This document shows positions 43,339-53,397 of a stretch of 64,000 bases of DNA, piece after piece. This stretch comes from Alitibacter langaaensis DSM 22999 (lineage in GTDB: Bacteria > Pseudomonadota > Gammaproteobacteria > Enterobacterales > Pasteurellaceae). A program made the position numbers and the translations under genes. Location of the stretch: contig NZ_QENU01000001.1 in the NCBI RefSeq assembly GCF_003096995.1, positions 186,001-250,000 of the forward strand. The letters run 5' to 3'. Under the pieces are notes generated by a model. The model was not told where the DNA came from. It saw nothing but the letters and a program-made list of their open reading frames with translations, and did not search any database. Every line of letters starts with the position of its first letter. Position 1 is the first letter of the stretch.

Positions 43339-44490
43339 ATGGATATGATAAAAGAATTAAAAAATCAACCCCACTTTCAGCTAATTACAGATAATGAAAG
43401 CCTACAAATCGCCTGCGCTCAAGCGGCACAAAAGCCTGTTGTCGCCCTTGATACGGAATTTATCCGCATTCGTAGTTTTTATCCTAAATTAGGCTTAATT
43501 CAATTATATGATGGCGAATCTGTCAGCCTAATCGATCCCAATGAAATCAGTGATTTTAGCCCGTTCATTGCATTATTAGCCAATGAAAAGGTGACCAAAG
43601 TACTGCACGCCTGCTATGAAGATCTGGAAGTGTTTTTTCATCATTTTCAACAATTTCCTACACCAATGTGGGATACACAAGTGATGGCAAGTTTCTTAGG
43701 TTTCCCCAATTCCACAGGCTTAGCGACGCTCATTCAGCATTATTTTCAGCTTGAAATGGATAAAGGCACTTCTCGCACCGATTGGTTGGCCCGCCCACTT
43801 TCGGAAAAACAACTGCGTTATGCTGCAGCGGATGTTTGGTATTTATTGCCATTATACGAACGTATGGCGCAAGATTTGCAGAAAACGCGCTGGCAAAGTG
43901 CGGTCAAATTTGATTGTGATTTGTTAATTGAAAAGCAAAACAAAGCCCCAAATGGCGACAAGGCTTATCGCAATATCGCTAACGCTTGGCGAATGGAACC
44001 CGAAGAACTAGCGCGTTTGCAATTATTGGCTCGCTGGCGTTATGAAGAAGCTATCCGCCGTGATCTTGCCTTAAACTTTGTGGTTCGCGCAGAGCATCTT
44101 TACGAAGTCGCTAAAAATCAGCCCAAACATACATCAGAATTGCTCAGTTTAGGGCTAAACCCAAACGAAGTGCGTATTCATGGCAAAAAAATGTTGCAAC
44201 TCATTGAGCAAAGCCAACGTATTGATCCCGCAAATTATCCACCTAAAATTCAGCGTTTAAACGAAGATCCGCGCTATAAGAAAACCATTAAAGCCTTACA
44301 GCAAAAACTAAAAGAAATCGCACCAGATGATTTACAGCCCGAAGTGATCGCAAGCAAACGTGGTTTAGAAAGCCTGATGAAATGGTGCTGGCTGAAAAAC
44401 AAAAATCCACAAAAATTACCCGAATTAATGCGAGATTGGCGCAAACCTTTTGGCACTGCGCTTTTGAATATGATTGAAAATCAAGCGTAA
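43339..44490 (+). CDS. rnd: Ribonuclease D
   Basis: A 383-residue 3'-5' exoribonuclease for tRNA and stable-RNA maturation. DEDDy motifs: VALDTEFIRIRS (Exo I), LHACYEDLEVF (Exo II) and RYAAADVWYLLPLY (Exo III, with the Tyr). Two HRDC-like helical domains follow, with ARWRYEEAIRRDLALNFVV. Complete. An uptake-signal hairpin ends the transcript. Confidence 0.95.
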   Translation: MDMIKELKNQPHFQLITDNESLQIACAQAAQKPVVALDTEFIRIRSFYPKLGLIQLYDGESVSLIDPNEISDFSPFIALLANEKVTKVLHACYEDLEVFFHHFQQFPTPMWDTQVMASFLGFPNSTGLATLIQHYFQLEMDKGTSRTDWLARPLSEKQLRYAAADVWYLLPLYERMAQDLQKTRWQSAVKFDCDLLIEKQNKAPNGDKAYRNIANAWRMEPEELARLQLLARWRYEEAIRRDLALNFVVRAEHLYEVAKNQPKHTSELLSLGLNPNEVRIHGKKMLQLIEQSQRIDPANYPPKIQRLNEDPRYKKTIKALQQKLKEIAPDDLQPEVIASKRGLESLMKWCWLKNKNPQKLPELMRDWRKPFGTALLNMIENQA

Positions 44491-44562
44491 ACCAATGCAA
44501 AATTTCTACATTATTGGCGATTAAAGAGAGCGTTGCGCGGGATGTTTATGCCAAAGCGCTGT

Positions 44563-44602
44563 AAAGTGCGGTCAAAAATTTCTTTATTTTTGACCGCACT
44601 TT
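44563..44602 (+). terminator. Uptake-signal dyad terminator after rnd
   Basis: AAAGTGCGGTCAAAAATT and ATTTTTGACCGCACTTT form a long stem about 70 bp after the rnd stop. Confidence 0.85.
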
Positions 44603-44610
44603 GCGTTGAT

Positions 44611-44758
44611 GATTACAATGATGACGTGAAACGAATCAATCTCTCTTGTTGAGTGGTGGCGATTAATCTGTCTAAGAGTCGAATATTTGTCCGCGAGCTA
44701 ATCCACGCGTGGCAAAGACGTTGTGGATTTCAGTGGCGTAGAGTAGTCAGTCATTTAG
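44611..44758 (-). pseudogene. Decayed copy of the tesB 3' end
   Basis: This 148-bp stretch aligns end to end with 45718-45866, the last 145 bases of tesB plus its stop, at roughly 85% identity by eye. Differences are mostly transitions and there is at least one single-base deletion, so it no longer encodes the protein. It lies in the same orientation as tesB, on the far side of the hydrolase gene, so the hydrolase is flanked by a direct duplication of the tesB terminus. Confidence 0.88.
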
Positions 44759-44793
44759 AATAAAGAGATAGTAAAACTTTAAGATTGTCTTTT

Positions 44794-45612
44794 TTATTCT
44801 TCTAAGAAATTCTTTATATTTGACCACACAGCAGGGAAGTTTATTTGAAATACTGGATGTGGTGCATTAGCCACGATGGCTAGTTGAGCATTAGGTATCG
44901 CTTTATAAGCTGATATTATGGTATCTAATGGCGCATTTTGATCTTTTTCTCCTGCAAGGATTAATGTCGGCGCTTTTATATTTTTTAAATAATCTTCTTT
45001 AATTTCTAATTGGTTAAAGTAATGGGTGGCTTGCTGATACCATTCTTGAATGCGCTCAGGCTCTGGTCTAATCGCTATTTGTTGTTGCCAATAATGTGAG
45101 TCTAGTTTGCTAAATTCATCAAATGAATTGTCAAATTGATGAAATCCTTTTTCACAGGTGCTTGCGCCTATCGCGATGATTTTTTTGATTTTATTAGGAT
45201 AATCTAGGGCAAATTGGTAAGCCGTATAAGCCCCGTCACTAAAACCTAAAATAATAACGGGTTCTTTTATTTGCTCTAATACGCTATTAACGTCTTCTGA
45301 TTTTTGTTTATAACTCGGTGTTTTTGAACCGATTTCTGATTTTCCATGTCCACGAGTAGAAATTGCGATAACTTGATAATTTGGCGACAAGTTGTCAATA
45401 AACTCTCCCATTTCCGCAATAGAGCCAACGAGTCCACCGTGCAGCACCACTACAGGCGCCCCTGAGCCATAAATTTCATAATAAATTTTTGCATCGCCTA
45501 CATTTTTGTATTGCCCTGCTTGTGCATTATTGCCATAGGGTATGGAACTTGTGTAGCTATTTTTATGCTGACCAAAGTAACGTAAATAGAGTTCGGAGTT
45601 AGATGTGTTCAT
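44794..45612 (-). CDS. Alpha/beta hydrolase
   Basis: A 272-residue alpha/beta hydrolase. The oxyanion segment is VVVLHGGLVGS; the nucleophile elbow is GFSDG with Ser125; the acid is in LAGEKDQNAP; the catalytic His is in ANAPHPVFQ. The first 35 residues are not part of the fold and resemble no obvious signal. The substrate is unknown; esterase and proline-iminopeptidase-like relatives are both possible. It sits between a tesB fragment and tesB, is AT-rich and has no uptake core, all pointing to acquisition. Confidence 0.85.
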   Translation of the reverse strand: MNTSNSELYLRYFGQHKNSYTSSIPYGNNAQAGQYKNVGDAKIYYEIYGSGAPVVVLHGGLVGSIAEMGEFIDNLSPNYQVIAISTRGHGKSEIGSKTPSYKQKSEDVNSVLEQIKEPVIILGFSDGAYTAYQFALDYPNKIKKIIAIGASTCEKGFHQFDNSFDEFSKLDSHYWQQQIAIRPEPERIQEWYQQATHYFNQLEIKEDYLKNIKAPTLILAGEKDQNAPLDTIISAYKAIPNAQLAIVANAPHPVFQINFPAVWSNIKNFLEE

Positions 45613-45719
45613 AATTATTTCTTGCGCCTAATTAAAATGATGTCAGAATTAAATTTCTTTGATTAGGCATTTTATTCTTAGCATCCAAATTTTCAAGTGA
45701 CGATTTTTTGTACTAATAA

Positions 45720-46586
45720 TTACAACGATGACGTGAAGCGGATTAATCCCTCTTGTTGAGTGGTGGCGATTAATCTGCCTGAGCGATCGAATATTTGTCC
45801 GCGGGCTAATCCTCGCGCGGCAAAGGCGTTGTTGCTTTCAATGGCGTAGAGTAGCCAGTCATTTAGATCAAATGAGCGATGAAACCAAATGCTGTGATCG
45901 ATTGTGGCGACTTTCATGCCTGCTTGTAAAAAGCCTTTTTCATGGGGATGCAATGTGGTTAGCAGTGGATGAAAATCGGAAAAATAGGCAAGCAAACATT
46001 GTTGGAGTTGGCGTTCTTGTGGCACGCTGCCGTTCGCTTTTACCCAAGCAAATTGCTCTGGCGGTAATTTTTGCCCTTGGAATGGGTTGTTAATGTATTT
46101 CGTGCGAATATCAAAAGGACGTTCTGCCGTTAGTTTATCGCGAATACTTTCTGGTAGCATTGGGGCGATTTGGCGGGCAACATCCAGTTCGGATATAAAA
46201 TCATCAGGCGAGCCAACGTTTGGCATAATGCTTTGGTGGTCAAAGCCCGTTTCTTCTGCTTGCAATGACGCAGTGATATGACAAATTGGCTCGTTATGTT
46301 GAATAGCTTTGACGCGAAGTGCGGTGAAATTTCGCCCAGTTCTGAGCGTTTCTACATCGTAAAGAATCGGATGTTGGCTATCACCCGCAGCAAGAAAATA
46401 AGCGTGGCAAGAATGCAAAATGCGATCACTAGGGGCGGTTTGCATTGCTGCAGATAAGGCTTGTGCGACAACTTGTCCGCCGAAGACTTGGCGCAAACCG
46501 AGATCTTGACAGCTGCCGCGGTATAAATTTTGATCTAATTTTTCCAATCGAAGTAAGTCGATTAAGCTTTTTAATACGGCAGACAT
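45720..46586 (-). CDS. tesB: Acyl-CoA thioesterase II TesB
   Basis: A 288-residue double-hotdog thioesterase that hydrolyses medium- and long-chain acyl-CoA. RGSCQDLGLRQVFGGQVVAQAL, the hotdog core SCHAYFLAAGD, and the C-terminal LDHSIWFHRSFD-type segment (here IDHSIWFHRSFDLNDWLLY) with catalytic Asp are clear. The ATG at 46586 with AGGAG upstream is chosen; the longer frame runs into the 4.5S RNA promoter region. Confidence 0.95.
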   Translation of the reverse strand: MSAVLKSLIDLLRLEKLDQNLYRGSCQDLGLRQVFGGQVVAQALSAAMQTAPSDRILHSCHAYFLAAGDSQHPILYDVETLRTGRNFTALRVKAIQHNEPICHITASLQAEETGFDHQSIMPNVGSPDDFISELDVARQIAPMLPESIRDKLTAERPFDIRTKYINNPFQGQKLPPEQFAWVKANGSVPQERQLQQCLLAYFSDFHPLLTTLHPHEKGFLQAGMKVATIDHSIWFHRSFDLNDWLLYAIESNNAFAARGLARGQIFDRSGRLIATTQQEGLIRFTSSL

Positions 46587-46604
46587 TTTATCTCCTAAAA
46601 TTAT

Positions 46605-46634
46605 TTGCAATCGTGGGGGGCTTATTGCATAATA
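46605..46634 (+). promoter_or_regulatory. Promoter of 4.5S RNA
   Basis: TTGCAA (46605-46610), an 18-bp spacer and CATAAT (46629-46634) lie just upstream of the RNA. They also lie in the 5' region of the divergent tesB gene. Confidence 0.55.
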
Positions 46635-46660
46635 CGCGCACTCGTAAATTACGAGCCCAA

Positions 46661-46774
46661 TGGGCGCCTTCTCGGTCTCTCGCAATGGTGTCTGGTTTAC
46701 TCGGTCAGGTTCGGAAGAAAGCAGCCAAAGTCAGAATTTCCGTGTGCCGAGAATCAGCTGGGGAGGTGCCCACC
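46661..46774 (+). ncRNA. ffs: 4.5S signal recognition particle RNA
   Basis: The conserved SRP hairpin is present: GGTCAGGTTCGGAAGAAAGC and AGCAGCCAAAG around a GGAA tetraloop, with the asymmetric loop that binds Ffh. The outer ends TGGGCGCC and GGTGCCCA pair to close a molecule of about 114 nt, like E. coli. A small 5' hairpin (46641-46655) would be removed from the precursor by RNase P. Exact ends are estimated. Confidence 0.93.
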
Positions 46775-46794
46775 CAACTTAATCCTTTCTTTGC

Positions 46795-48525
46795 TTAAAT
46801 TCTTCCGTATAATTCTTTGAAATATCCCGTTTCTTTTTGTATTAATTGAGTAAATTCGCCTTGTTCAACTAATTCTGCGTGGTCGACAACGAGTATTTGA
46901 TCGAATTGTTCAATCGCTGTTAAGCGGTGCGTTACCATAATCAGCGTTTTATTTTCAGCGTGCTGTAAAATTAATTGTAATACTTGGCGTTCTGTTTCGC
47001 GATCTAAACCTTCGGTTGGCTCATCGAGCAATAAAATTGGGGCATCGTTCAGCAAAATGCGGGCTAATCCTAAACGGCGTTGTTCTCCACCAGAAAGTGG
47101 GCGTCCGCCATCTCCTAGCCATTGATCTAAACCTTTCTCATCGGCGAGCAATTTGTTTAAACCCACTGCATTTAACACATTGATCATTCGCTCATCAGAT
47201 AATGTGGTCTTGTTGGCAATTTGTAAATTCTGGCGCAAGCTGTCACTAAACACGTGAACACGCTGAGTTAAAAAGCCAATATGCTCACGCAATGCGGTTT
47301 CTGTATAGGCTGAAATTGGTTTGTTGCCCAATTGAATAGTGCCTTGCGTAGGGTTGTAATTACGCACTAACAACTGTAATAAGGTTGATTTTCCACTGCC
47401 AGTTTTCCCTAAAATAGCCACTTTAGATTGCGCAGGAATTTGCACATTTAGCTGGTTCAATGCCATATCTTGGCGTTCAGGGTAGTGAAAGCTAAGGTTT
47501 TGAATGTCGAATAAAATTTTTGAAAAATCGACCGCACTTTCTGTGTCATTGAATTGCACTAAGGGGTGTTGTTCCATAATTTCTGTGACATTTTGTGCAG
47601 AGGCGATGACCTGCCCAATGTGCAAGAAAGCCGCGCCAATCGGCATCAAAATTTCAAAAGCGGCTAAAGCAGCAAAGGTAAACAGCCCGATAAACGCCGC
47701 TTTGTAGGTGTCAGAACCAAAGTCTGCCGCAGCCGCGAACCAAAGGGTGAGCGCTAACAATAAACCATTAGCAAAAAGCACCAGCGCCGTGGAAAGCCCG
47801 CTTAAATTACTTTCCCGTTGCTGATAATTTTGCCATTGGGTTTCAGTGTCATTGAGTTGCGTTTTGAGTTTGTCTTCGGCATTAAATAGCAATAATTCGG
47901 CTTGCGCTTGAATAAATTCAACAAATTGGCTGCGATATTGCTGGCGAGATTGGGTCAACGGTTGACCGAATTTTGTGCCTAAGCGATAAAAAATAGTGGG
48001 GATAATTAATAATAAAATCAGTAACGTGAACCCGATAAATAGAGCAAGGGGCAGATGAAAAAAGCTTAATGCCAATGTCATCAGCGCAATCACAATCACC
48101 GCGCTCATAAATGGGGCGACAAGGCGCAAATACAGGCTATCAAGGGTATCGACATCTGCTACCAAACGATTGAGCAAATCGCTGTTGCGATAACGGTTTA
48201 GCACCGCAGGCGACAGGGGAATGATTTTGCTAAAAACCGTGACACGCAGTTTGGCGAGAATACGGAAAGTGGCATCGTGGGTGACGATTTTTTCTGCATA
48301 ACGCGCGGCGGTGCGACCAATGGCTAAACCACGCACGCTGGCTGAGGGGTAGAAAAAGTTAAACAATGTCCCCGCGCCTGCAATAGCCGTTGCCGATAAA
48401 AACCAACCCGACACCGTCATTAAGCCAATACTGGCGGCAAGCCCAGTAATCATCAAAATCACACCAATTATCAGTGACGTTTTTGCATATTTAAACTGTT
48501 GAAGATAAGGGAGTAGTGAACGCAT
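46795..48525 (-). CDS. cydC: Heterodimeric ABC exporter subunit CydC
   Basis: A 576-residue ABC half-transporter. Six membrane helices (N-terminus MRSLLPYLQQFKYAK) are followed by an ATPase with Walker A LGKTGSGKSTLLQLL, signature LSGGEQRRLG, Walker B APILLLDEPTEGLD and MVTHR. With CydD it exports cysteine or glutathione (and binds haem in E. coli), needed for cytochrome bd assembly. It follows cydD after 54 bp, with an uptake core between (48553). Confidence 0.95.
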   Translation of the reverse strand: MRSLLPYLQQFKYAKTSLIIGVILMITGLAASIGLMTVSGWFLSATAIAGAGTLFNFFYPSASVRGLAIGRTAARYAEKIVTHDATFRILAKLRVTVFSKIIPLSPAVLNRYRNSDLLNRLVADVDTLDSLYLRLVAPFMSAVIVIALMTLALSFFHLPLALFIGFTLLILLLIIPTIFYRLGTKFGQPLTQSRQQYRSQFVEFIQAQAELLLFNAEDKLKTQLNDTETQWQNYQQRESNLSGLSTALVLFANGLLLALTLWFAAAADFGSDTYKAAFIGLFTFAALAAFEILMPIGAAFLHIGQVIASAQNVTEIMEQHPLVQFNDTESAVDFSKILFDIQNLSFHYPERQDMALNQLNVQIPAQSKVAILGKTGSGKSTLLQLLVRNYNPTQGTIQLGNKPISAYTETALREHIGFLTQRVHVFSDSLRQNLQIANKTTLSDERMINVLNAVGLNKLLADEKGLDQWLGDGGRPLSGGEQRRLGLARILLNDAPILLLDEPTEGLDRETERQVLQLILQHAENKTLIMVTHRLTAIEQFDQILVVDHAELVEQGEFTQLIQKETGYFKELYGRI

Positions 48526-48579
48526 GGTTTTCCTTAAAATTCTTATATTTTTGACCGCACTTTTTGAGTGGCGATGAGA

Positions 48580-50367
48580 TTAATGAATATCTTGTTGGCG
48601 TTGAACGAGTAGTTCGGCGAAATAGCCCGTCTGCTTTAATTGCTCAAAATGCCCTTGTTGCACAATTTGCCCTGCTTGCATCACCAAAATTTGATCGCAT
48701 TGCTTGAGATCTTCAATGCGGTGCGTAATCATCAAGGTCGTTTGTTGTTGGCTAATCTGATTTAGCGCCTGTAACACTTGGTTTTCCGATCTGGCATCAA
48801 GGCTTGCGGTGGGCTCATCTAACAGCAATAACGCCCCTTTTCGCAACAAGGCGCGCGTAATGGCTAGGCGTTGAGCTTGTCCAACAGAAACCCCAATTCC
48901 GCCGTCTTTGATCTCGGCTTCTAAACCTAATTTGTCGGTAAATTCTTTGGCATTGGCTTGGGTTAATGCTTGCTGAATTTGCTCATCAGTGGCGTGAATG
49001 TCGCCTAATAACAAGTTTTCTTTAATCGTGCCTTGCAGTAACAATGGATTTTGCCCAACCCAAGCAATATGTTTACGCCATTGGCTTAAATCCGTATGTT
49101 TGAGTTCTACGCCGTTGATTTTTAGGTTTCCTTGATAAGGCAAAAAACCTAAAATCGCATTCATAATAGAAGTTTTCCCTGCGCCACTTTGCCCAACCAA
49201 TGCAGTATGAGTCTGTGCCGAAAGGGTGAATGACAGTTGTTGGGTTAAAGGGTTTCCTTCAGGGGAAAGCACAATTAAATTTTCTGCTTGAATTTCGACC
49301 GCACTTTGCACAGGAATTTGTGCGGTGGTTTGCGCCGTAGTTTGTGCTATGGTCTGCGATTGAGCAATTTGATAATCCGTATGAAGAAAGGTTTCGATAG
49401 CATCTGCTGCGCCAATGGCTGCTGCACGGTCGTGATAATAGGTGCCAAGATCACGCAGCGGTTGATAAAATTCGGGTGCTAAAATTAAGCAGAAAAAGCC
49501 GACAAATAACGTCATCCCCGCGCCAAGCTGCCCAAATTCAATTTGCCCTAAATAGCTAAAGCCAAAATAAACCGCCATAATCGCGATAGAAATAGAAGTG
49601 AAAAATTCCAGCACCGCAGAAGATAAAAATGCCACTTTTAAAACGTCCATCGTGGTTTGGCGGAAATCTTCGGTGGATTGCTCAATATGTGCGGTTTGCT
49701 CTGAAGTGCGGTTAAATAATCGCAAGGTTTCAAGCCCTTTAAGGCGATCGAGAAACTGCCCGCTGAGTTTTGCCAGTGCATCCATATTTTGTTGGCTTTT
49801 ATCTGCCGCCGCAATGCCCGCTAAAATCATAAAAATCGGCACAAGTGGCGCGGTGACGAGCATAATTAAACCTGCCGCCCAGTTTAATGGAAAAATCGCG
49901 ATGAGAATCACCATTGGTACAATCGCAGATAACATTTGTTGTGGTAAAAAACGCGCATAAAAATTATGTAAATTTTCCACTTGTTCTAACATCAATGTTG
50001 CCCAGCTGCCTGCTGGCGTGCGATTAAGCGTTGCAGGGCCGACCGCGTGAATTTTATTTAAAATTTGCTGGCGGATATGGTTGCGTATAATGCGCCCTGC
50101 TTGAAAACCGATTTTTTCACGGAAATAAAGAATTAACGCGCGCGCGGTAAATCCCGCAACAAGCAGAATAAACTCGGGCAGCATAGCACTGCGATCTGAG
50201 CCTTCGATAATGAGATTATGCAACAAGGTTGCCAATAACCAAGTTTGCCCAACGAGAATGAGCGAAGAAAGTGTGGCAAGCGCAATGTTTAAATTTAGTT
50301 GTGGCTTGATGAGAGATTGCTGCGCGCGAAGCCATTTGAAAAGGTGTTTTTGGCGTTGTTTTTCCAT
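48580..50367 (-). CDS. cydD: Heterodimeric ABC exporter subunit CydD
   Basis: A 595-residue partner of CydC, starting MEKQRQKHLFKWLRAQQ, with six membrane helices, then Walker A GQSGAGKTSIMNA, signature VSVGQAQRLAI and Walker B LLLLDEPTASLD. The signature reads VSVGQ rather than LSGGQ, as is common in this asymmetric pair. A linker at about 340-360 has imperfect Thr/Ala/Gln repeats and an uptake core (near 49300) read as SAV. Order trxB-cydD-cydC as in E. coli. Confidence 0.95.
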   Translation of the reverse strand: MEKQRQKHLFKWLRAQQSLIKPQLNLNIALATLSSLILVGQTWLLATLLHNLIIEGSDRSAMLPEFILLVAGFTARALILYFREKIGFQAGRIIRNHIRQQILNKIHAVGPATLNRTPAGSWATLMLEQVENLHNFYARFLPQQMLSAIVPMVILIAIFPLNWAAGLIMLVTAPLVPIFMILAGIAAADKSQQNMDALAKLSGQFLDRLKGLETLRLFNRTSEQTAHIEQSTEDFRQTTMDVLKVAFLSSAVLEFFTSISIAIMAVYFGFSYLGQIEFGQLGAGMTLFVGFFCLILAPEFYQPLRDLGTYYHDRAAAIGAADAIETFLHTDYQIAQSQTIAQTTAQTTAQIPVQSAVEIQAENLIVLSPEGNPLTQQLSFTLSAQTHTALVGQSGAGKTSIMNAILGFLPYQGNLKINGVELKHTDLSQWRKHIAWVGQNPLLLQGTIKENLLLGDIHATDEQIQQALTQANAKEFTDKLGLEAEIKDGGIGVSVGQAQRLAITRALLRKGALLLLDEPTASLDARSENQVLQALNQISQQQTTLMITHRIEDLKQCDQILVMQAGQIVQQGHFEQLKQTGYFAELLVQRQQDIH

Positions 50368-50523
50368 GGAAAATCTATTCTAAAAATTACTGATTTAAGC
50401 CCATCAAAACTAAATAGTGAGTTTGACGAAAATTGAGGTGCAATTAAGTTTTATGCTGATAAACGATGGGGAATTTTACAAGAAATTAACAACATCTGCA
50501 TTAAATAGTTGGCTTTCATCCAT

Positions 50524-50553
50524 AAAAAAACGCACCTTTTTGTGCGTTTTTAT
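50524..50553 (-). terminator. trxB terminator
   Basis: On the minus strand AACGCAC and GTGCGTT form a stem with an A/G loop, then seven T. It lies between trxB and cydD, reducing readthrough into cydD. Confidence 0.86.
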
Positions 50554-50568
50554 TCATTTTAAGACGGG

Positions 50569-51534
<966 letters not shown>

Positions 51535-51572
51535 TTAAGCATAAAGTGCGGATAATTATAAGTGAGTTTTGA

Positions 51573-52421
51573 TTAATAGAGTAGCGAATATAACAATCGG
51601 CGATACTTATTGGCTAACGGCTCGGTGCCGAGCGCAGATAAAATGGCTAAAAATTGTTGTTTCACATCGCCATTTTGTGCTGCAAGATCTTGGCGTAAAA
51701 TTGCGAAAAGTAACTCTAAGGCTTCTTCATCGCGGCTGGCTTGGTGTAATTGCAACGCGAGTTTTAGCGCAATTTCTGGTGTTGGATTTTGGGCATAATC
51801 AGCTTGTAATTGCTGAATTTCAGGCGTGTCTGCCGCTTTGATAAGCAATTCAATTTGCGCCTGCAAGCCTTGCCAACGGCTATCTCTATCTTGCAATGGA
51901 ATTTTGTTTAAGATTTCTGTCGCAGGTTCAGTTTTTTTCATCGCAATATAGGTTTCAGCATAAAGCAATGCAATATCACTATTTTTGTGATCGGATAATT
52001 TCCACGCTTCTTTTAGCAAAGGCAAGGCTTGCGCATAATCTTCCGCTTGCAAAAACTCCAACGCAAGATTGAATTTGATCTCTTCTTCTTTCGGCAAGAT
52101 TAAACTTAAACGTTGTTTCAGTTGCTCTTCTGGTAATTCGTTTTGGAAAGCGTCTAACGCCTGTGCTTCTTTAAATAAATAGGTGGTCGGCAAGGCTTGA
52201 ATGCGGAATTGCATCGCAATGCTTTGCTCTGTTTCGCAGTTGACTTTACCAAGAATAAATTGCCCTTGGTATTGCTCAGCATAACGCTTAAGAAGTGCAG
52301 TGAAATTGACCGATGATTCATGACTCGGCGCATAAAATACCAACACTAACGGAGTTTGCTGAGACTGTTGGAGCGTTTCCGTGAGGTTTTGTTCGTTCAG
52401 TTCAATAATGTAATTTGACAT
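51573..52421 (-). CDS. Chaperedoxin CnoX/YbbN-like protein without active-site Cys
   Basis: A 282-residue protein: thioredoxin fold (1-110), linker, then TPR-like helices with [36 protein letters not shown] and QLALQLHQ-type repeats, ending [17 protein letters not shown]. coli CnoX has SQHC in the redox position; here the stretch reads APSHESSVN with no Cys, so thiol chemistry is not expected. It may retain holdase and GroEL/ES delivery. The ATG at 52421 with GAGAA upstream is favoured over 52433. Confidence 0.87.
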   Translation of the reverse strand: MSNYIIELNEQNLTETLQQSQQTPLVLVFYAPSHESSVNFTALLKRYAEQYQGQFILGKVNCETEQSIAMQFRIQALPTTYLFKEAQALDAFQNELPEEQLKQRLSLILPKEEEIKFNLALEFLQAEDYAQALPLLKEAWKLSDHKNSDIALLYAETYIAMKKTEPATEILNKIPLQDRDSRWQGLQAQIELLIKAADTPEIQQLQADYAQNPTPEIALKLALQLHQASRDEEALELLFAILRQDLAAQNGDVKQQFLAILSALGTEPLANKYRRLLYSLLY

Positions 52422-52523
52422 AGTTATTCTCATTTTAGAAAGGTCTAAACTCAAAGTGCGGTCAATTTTGTCAAAATTCAACTGCACTTGTGATGAATGA
52501 AGGTGAATAATTAATGCTTATGA

Positions 52524-53264
52524 TTAATTCACTTGAATTTTAGTGTCATCGTTAAACACTAATTCTCGGGCGATATTGACGACGCTGATTTTTGCATTAG
52601 GGTCGGATAATAGCTTTTGCACTTCATCAGGTAATTCTTTGAGTTTTAGGGTAACAATCACTTCTTTACGAGTTTCAGGCATAAACTCTTTTTCAAAGGG
52701 CGCACTGACGTCGTAAGTGAATATTACATTATCCGCATTTTTCAACACCGCAGTCCATTTCGCCAGTTGTAACGGTTTACCGCCTTTGTTATCCACAAAA
52801 TATTTTAAAATAAAGGTTCGTTCTTGTTGTTTAGAAACGCCAAAGCTCGCGCTGCGAAAGGTGATTGGCATGGTGTGATTAAATAAATCTAGGGCGGTGA
52901 GCACTTGAGTTTCTGCCATTTCTTTTTCTAATTTTGCCGCATAAATTTTATCTTGTTCTTCCAAGGCTTTTTCATGATCTAATTCTTTTTGGCGTTCTGC
53001 GGCTAAGGCTTGCTGTTGCTGCTTTGATAAAGCTATTCTGCGCTTTTTCTCCGCTTGGAAAATTTGTTGATATTCTTTTTCTCCAATATGTTTGTTAGCG
53101 CTCAACTGTTTGCTATCTAATTGACTCAGCGTTGTGGTTTCGCCTGTTTTTCGTAGCTTAATAACAATATCGGGCGATTCTTTTTTGATTTCAGCTTGCA
53201 CCGCCACACTGAATAATAAAGCGCAAAGCAGCCAAAGTGCGGTCAAAATTTGGGGTATTTTCAT
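52524..53264 (-). CDS. Exported protein with coiled coil, function unknown
   Basis: A 246-residue protein I do not recognise. A signal peptide (MKIPQILTALWLLCALLFSVAVQAE) ends near residue 24. Residues about 60-120 are rich in Lys, Glu, Gln and Ala (EKKRRIALSKQQQQ, then AAERQKELDHEKALEEQ) and should form a coiled coil. The C-terminal 120 residues look like a beta-sandwich (TFILKYFVDNKGGKPLQLAKW). The ATG at 53264 follows AGGA. An uptake core near 53234 lies in the signal peptide codons. It stands between cnoX and the divergent prlC. Probably periplasmic or surface-associated. Confidence 0.7.
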   Translation of the reverse strand: MKIPQILTALWLLCALLFSVAVQAEIKKESPDIVIKLRKTGETTTLSQLDSKQLSANKHIGEKEYQQIFQAEKKRRIALSKQQQQALAAERQKELDHEKALEEQDKIYAAKLEKEMAETQVLTALDLFNHTMPITFRSASFGVSKQQERTFILKYFVDNKGGKPLQLAKWTAVLKNADNVIFTYDVSAPFEKEFMPETRKEVIVTLKLKELPDEVQKLLSDPNAKISVVNIARELVFNDDTKIQVN

Positions 53265-53397
53265 ATTTATCCTAAACAAGAAAGTTGTCTGTATTATGAA
53301 TGAGCATTTCTAAATGTTCAATATTTTCCCTTTAGACCTTGATTTTGCTAGAATCGCACACCACTTGATAAAAATTATTAACGATAAAGGAACATTT

